Below the pieces are notes generated by a model that worked only from the letters and a program-made list of their open reading frames with translations, ran no database searches and had not been told where the DNA came from. 64,000 nt of DNA from Candidatus Neomarinimicrobiota bacterium (lineage in GTDB: Bacteria > Fidelibacterota > JAANXI01), in assembly GCA_021734025.1 (NCBI GenBank), contig JAIPJS010000004.1:62001-126000 (forward strand). The letters run 5' to 3'. Positions 60,674 through 64,000 of the stretch are shown one piece after another; positions within the stretch are counted from its first letter, which is position 1, and every line of letters starts with the position of its first letter. The position numbers and the translations under genes are program-made.

Positions 60674-61195
60674 ATGACGGCACAATCCGAACATACCAAG
60701 AGCCAGGAAGAAGAACGAGTCGCAAACGCATATGACCGTATCCTGGAAAACGTACGCAACATCCTGACCACGACTTCGGATATTACGAAAAAGGAGTTTG
60801 ACCGGGCCCTGAATCAGGCAGGGACATCCCTGGAAGAGGCATCCCAATATACTAAAGACGAGATAGAAAAAGCCCGGAAGGCCGTGCGCAAAGATTGGCA
60901 GAATTTCGTAAAAGTCGCCGGCAAACAAAAAGAGGATTTTTTGGAATCAGAACAATTCCAGCGGATTTCAGACACCGGACTCGGGATGCTGGCCAAGATG
61001 ACAAAGGCAGTGAAAAACTGGGCTACCTTCCTGGATGAAAAGATCGACGAGCAGATCACCTATCACACCGGTGAAGTTGCAGGAGCCGGCACATTTAAGT
61101 GTGTGGAATGCGAAAAAACAATGACCTTTAAAAAGAGCGGGCGCATTCCGCCGTGCAGCTCGTGTAAGAGTACGACGTTTCGGCGAATGCTGTAA
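60674..61195 (+). CDS. DUF1451 zinc-ribbon protein
   Basis: Soluble protein of 173 residues. ATG 60674 is chosen because AGGAGG lies at the proper distance. The first 120 residues form charged helices (YDRILENVRNILTT, YTKDEIEKARKAVRKDWQNF). The C-terminal zinc ribbon has CVEC and CSSC. This is the DUF1451 family of unknown function. It is divergent from suf and followed by a strong hairpin at 61255-61286, which probably ends its transcript. Confidence 0.85.
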   Translation: MTAQSEHTKSQEEERVANAYDRILENVRNILTTTSDITKKEFDRALNQAGTSLEEASQYTKDEIEKARKAVRKDWQNFVKVAGKQKEDFLESEQFQRISDTGLGMLAKMTKAVKNWATFLDEKIDEQITYHTGEVAGAGTFKCVECEKTMTFKKSGRIPPCSSCKSTTFRRML

Positions 61196-62043
61196 CTAGC
61201 GATATGTTATAGCCACAAAGACGCGAAGGCACCAAGAAAAAATTAAATACTTTTCTGTCGGTGATCGCTCATAGCGTCACCGACAGTTTTATATACTCCT
61301 TCCGGAGGAGGGATCTCGTGAGGGCCCTTACGGTGTAACAGTAATGCAACCTTTTCCCTACCTCGCAATGAGATTGCGAGGCTTTTTAATCCAGCCTTGG
61401 AATCTCATTCCAAGGCGAACCAATTCCGCCGCCGACTCCCGCTACAACGGGAAGCAACCAAGCGAGTCCGGCGTAAGCCGGGCGCATCGAGGAATCTGGT
61501 AAAGAACCCTCCGAGGTGAAACTGACCAGATCCTTCCCCGCAGGGATCCCATTGGGGCGACTTCGTTCGGCTGTCGCCGAACTCCGCTCAGGATGGCTGG
61601 CAAGGTATTTTTTAAGTACAAGGTAAAGGGATGTGTCATTCCGACTGAGCGCAGCGAACGGAGGAATCTCGTAGTGGAGTAAAAATATTCTACCCCCCCC
61701 CTCAACATCGGATCTCCGCCCAAGAATTACCCTCTGAGGAGGGAACTACGCACCAGGTCATCGCCGGAATTCGCGCTGGTAGTCACCGCTTGATCGGTGT
61801 TTTTGGAATTTCAAAGGAGTATGAACCACAAACAAAAACGATTAAGAGTAATTTTCTGTAGCGAATAGGATCAAGATTAAGAAAGCGACGACAGCGATAC
61901 TATTTCTTACTTGAACACATGCCCCGAAGGGATCCCTTTGGGAAACACCTGAACACTCTAACACTGTCTATTCTCAAAACACTTGTGTCCCCCGGTGTCT
62001 GCATCTATATTGATAGCGTCTGTTCACCTTCGGAACTTCCGCA
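61196..62043. repeat. Gene-free 0.85 kb dense in palindromic elements
   Basis: No gene seen. From left to right: a perfect hairpin CTGTCGGTGA/TCACCGACAG (61255-61286) followed by TTTT, a likely terminator; REP-like palindromes at 61361-61382 and 61394-61416; TCATTCCGACTGAGCG/GGATCT-type elements at about 61480-61675; the CCTCTGAGGAGGG/CACCGCTTGATCGGTG unit at 61729-61801; and GGGATCCC mini-palindromes at 61536-61557 and 61922-61942. Confidence 0.65.
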
Positions 62044-63381
62044 ATGACCACACAACATAAATTTTACCATTTCGGCATTGTCCTAGCAATAGTGCTGCTG
62101 CTCCCTCTCTCCATCTCCGCACAACAAAACCGGGTGCATGTGATGACCGTGGAAGGCGTTATCGGTCCGGTCACGGCTGAGTTCATAAATAGTGAACTCG
62201 ACGCCGCTACCAACGCCAATGCCGAAGCCCTGATTATCCAGCTGGATACACCTGGTGGACTCATGACCGCCATGCGATCTATTGTTAAGACCGAATTAAA
62301 TGCCGAAACTCCTGTAATTATGTATATATCACCGAAGGGCGCTCAGTGTGCGTCGGCCGGAGTATTTATCTCATACGCCGCACACATCTTTGCCATGGCG
62401 CCGGGCACGAACGTCGGATCGGCCTCGCCGGTCACGCTTGGCGGCGGTGGTGCCACGCCCGGCACCGAAGGCCAGCAGGACACCACCCAGTCCGAGACCA
62501 TGATGAAAAAGGTTACGAACGATGCGGTGGCACAGATCAAGTCCATTGCCGAGCAGCGAGGCCGGAACGGTGAATGGGCGGAAGAGGCCGTGCGCGAAGC
62601 GGTAAACATCACCGAGTACGAGGCGCTGGAACTCAACGTTATCGATTACATATCGCCATCCCTGGATAGTCTGCTGGCACAAATCGACGGAGACACAGTG
62701 GAGGTTGCTTCCGGGGAAACCGTCATTCAAACCGGCAATGCACAGATCGTTTATCGTGAAAAAAGTACCCGGTTTAAAATTCTGGATACTATCAGCCATC
62801 CGAATGTGGCATACATATTAATGATGCTCGGATTTTACGGCCTCTTTTTCGAGCTGAGTAATCCCGGCACTATCTTTCCTGGCGTTATAGGCGCCATCTG
62901 TCTGATCCTGGCGTTTTTCGCATTTCAGGTGCTGCCTATCAACTACGCCGGTATCGCATTAATTATATTGGCTATTATTCTTTTCATTGCCGAAACCCAG
63001 GTGCCGAGTTTCGGCCTGCTCACCGCCGGAGGAGTCGCTTCTATGGTAATCGGATCAATTATGCTGATTGACACGCCGGAACCGTTTTTCCGGGTAACCT
63101 GGAGTGTTATCATTCCTGTAGTCGTCACAACCGTTCTATTCTTCGTCTTTGCCCTGGGCATGGCGCTAAAAGCCCAAAAGAGTAAAGTTATCACCGGGGT
63201 GGAAGGTATTGTCGGCGAGATCGGCATTGCCGAAACGCCGATCCACCAATCCGGCACAGTTGCGGTGCACGGCGAGACGTGGACGGCAGTGAGCGACGAA
63301 CCGATCCCCGAGGGGACGGAAGTCCGGGTGGAGGAAGTCCGGCAGATGAAGATTAAGGTGAGTCCGGTTCACAACAACTGA
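62044..63381 (+). CDS. NfeD-family membrane-bound protease with C-terminal NfeD domain
   Basis: Membrane protein of 445 residues. A signal peptide (about residues 1-26) is followed by a ClpP-class serine protease domain (about 30-220) with Ser104 in CASAG and the Lys at 155/156 in MKKVTND. Four or five membrane helices follow (about 255-380), then an NfeD1b OB-fold domain (about 385-445, VGEIGIAETPIHQSGTVAVHGETWTA). The long architecture is the NfeD1b class, known to pair with stomatin-like proteins. The downstream gene is one. Confidence 0.9.
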   Translation: MTTQHKFYHFGIVLAIVLLLPLSISAQQNRVHVMTVEGVIGPVTAEFINSELDAATNANAEALIIQLDTPGGLMTAMRSIVKTELNAETPVIMYISPKGAQCASAGVFISYAAHIFAMAPGTNVGSASPVTLGGGGATPGTEGQQDTTQSETMMKKVTNDAVAQIKSIAEQRGRNGEWAEEAVREAVNITEYEALELNVIDYISPSLDSLLAQIDGDTVEVASGETVIQTGNAQIVYREKSTRFKILDTISHPNVAYILMMLGFYGLFFELSNPGTIFPGVIGAICLILAFFAFQVLPINYAGIALIILAIILFIAETQVPSFGLLTAGGVASMVIGSIMLIDTPEPFFRVTWSVIIPVVVTTVLFFVFALGMALKAQKSKVITGVEGIVGEIGIAETPIHQSGTVAVHGETWTAVSDEPIPEGTEVRVEEVRQMKIKVSPVHNN

Positions 63382-63435
63382 TACAAAACAATCCGCGCCG
63401 CCCGGCGTGGTGAACTTAAAAATAAAGGAGTCGCT

Positions 63436-64000
63436 ATGGATTTGAATATTCTTATACCAATCCTTGTCGTTCTGATTGTCATCCTGGCCTCGGCCATACG
63501 CGTCCTAAAAGAGTACGAACGCGGTGTCATTTTCCGGCTGGGCCGGGTGGTCTCTGCTTCGAAAGGCCCCGGGTTGATCTTCCTGATCCCGGTTATCGAT
63601 CGCATGGAAAAGGTAAGTCTGCGGACTATCGTCATGGACGTGCCGCCACAGGATATTATCACCAAGGATAACGTCTCTGTGACAGTCAATGCCGTTATCT
63701 ATTTCAGAGTACTTGATCCCAACAAGGCCGTGGTGGAAGTGGAAGAGTACCTGTACGCCACCTCCCAGCTGGCCCAGACCACATTGCGGAGTACCCTCGG
63801 TCAGCATGAACTGGACGAACTCCTGTCGGAACGTGATAAAATCAACCATAGTTTGCAGGAGATTATTGATCGACATACTGATCCATGGGGGATTAAAATC
63901 AGTAATGTTGAAGTTAAACACGTGGATCTTCCCAAAGAGATGCAGCGGGCCATGGCGCGGCAGGCCGAGGCCGAGCGTGATCGGCGGGCCAAGGTTATCA
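63436..64000 (+). CDS. Stomatin-like slipin (SPFH domain), partial
   Basis: Runs off the window; 188 residues are visible. ATG 63436 has AAAGGAG before it. An N-terminal membrane helix ([17 protein letters not shown]) is followed by the SPFH domain ([74 protein letters not shown]). It forms oligomeric membrane microdomains. The gap of 54 bp to the NfeD gene and their known partnership suggest one operon. Confidence 0.92.
   Translation, partial: MDLNILIPILVVLIVILASAIRVLKEYERGVIFRLGRVVSASKGPGLIFLIPVIDRMEKVSLRTIVMDVPPQDIITKDNVSVTVNAVIYFRVLDPNKAVVEVEEYLYATSQLAQTTLRSTLGQHELDELLSERDKINHSLQEIIDRHTDPWGIKISNVEVKHVDLPKEMQRAMARQAEAERDRRAKVI

Overview
The window looks like the chromosome of a free-living bacterium of the FCB (Bacteroidota-related) superphylum. 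The main pointers are a C-terminal type IX-style sorting domain with the NYPNPFNPTT motif (around 42,320-42,567), a TPR-bearing Ser/Thr kinase, a sialate O-acetylesterase, DUF6807 and BNR sugar-related genes, and an intergenic space crowded with short palindromes. No rRNA or tRNA gene was seen, and the exact lineage cannot be fixed from sequence alone.

Layout. 0.4-5.6 kb: DNA repair methyltransferase, PAP2 phosphatase, an IS200-like transposase among its palindromes, DUF502, and a radical SAM/DUF4416 pair. 6.7-11.2 kb: DUF89 phosphatase, then an overlapping GAF-PP2C phosphatase and TPR Ser/Thr kinase pair. 11.8-26.6 kb: small regulators and secreted proteins mixed with carbohydrate-related genes (rhamnose mutarotase, sialate O-acetylesterase, BNR protein, DUF6807), a DUF2089/YIP1/hydrolase operon and a TipAS-type MerR regulator with its promoter.

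26.7-40.3 kb is the accessory core: a complete type I-B CRISPR-Cas locus, all on the minus strand, in the order cas1, (RAYT transposase), cas2, cas4, cas8b, cas7, cas5, cas3, cas6, leader, array. The array has 30 repeats of 37 bp, the outermost truncated. Beyond its old end lie interrupted fossil repeats and a duplicated block. The cas gene gaps contain 28-bp palindromes of one family (GTAGAGAC..GTCTCTAC) whose two arms vary in a matched way. The RAYT gene between cas1 and cas2 carries one of these palindromes inside its own reading frame. This is the most unusual part of the window.

40.6-53.6 kb: a cytochrome c/TPR protein, a scar made of two gene remnants (GH115 alpha-glucuronidase and a type IX-sorted protein), dienelactone hydrolase, ROK kinase, a MutT/MutY pair in which MutY lacks its C-terminal domain, an MFS exporter, and a GT20-DUF5752-TreT cluster likely making trehalose or a related compatible solute. 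54.3-60.5 kb: a full SUF iron-sulfur operon (rrf2-sufC-sufB-sufD-Rieske-sufS-sufU) with a clear promoter/operator. 60.7-64 kb: a DUF1451 zinc-ribbon protein and the NfeD-slipin pair, the slipin running off the window end.

At least seven families of short palindromic or inverted-repeat elements fill the intergenic space. Function calls rest on motif recognition by eye; no database search was run.
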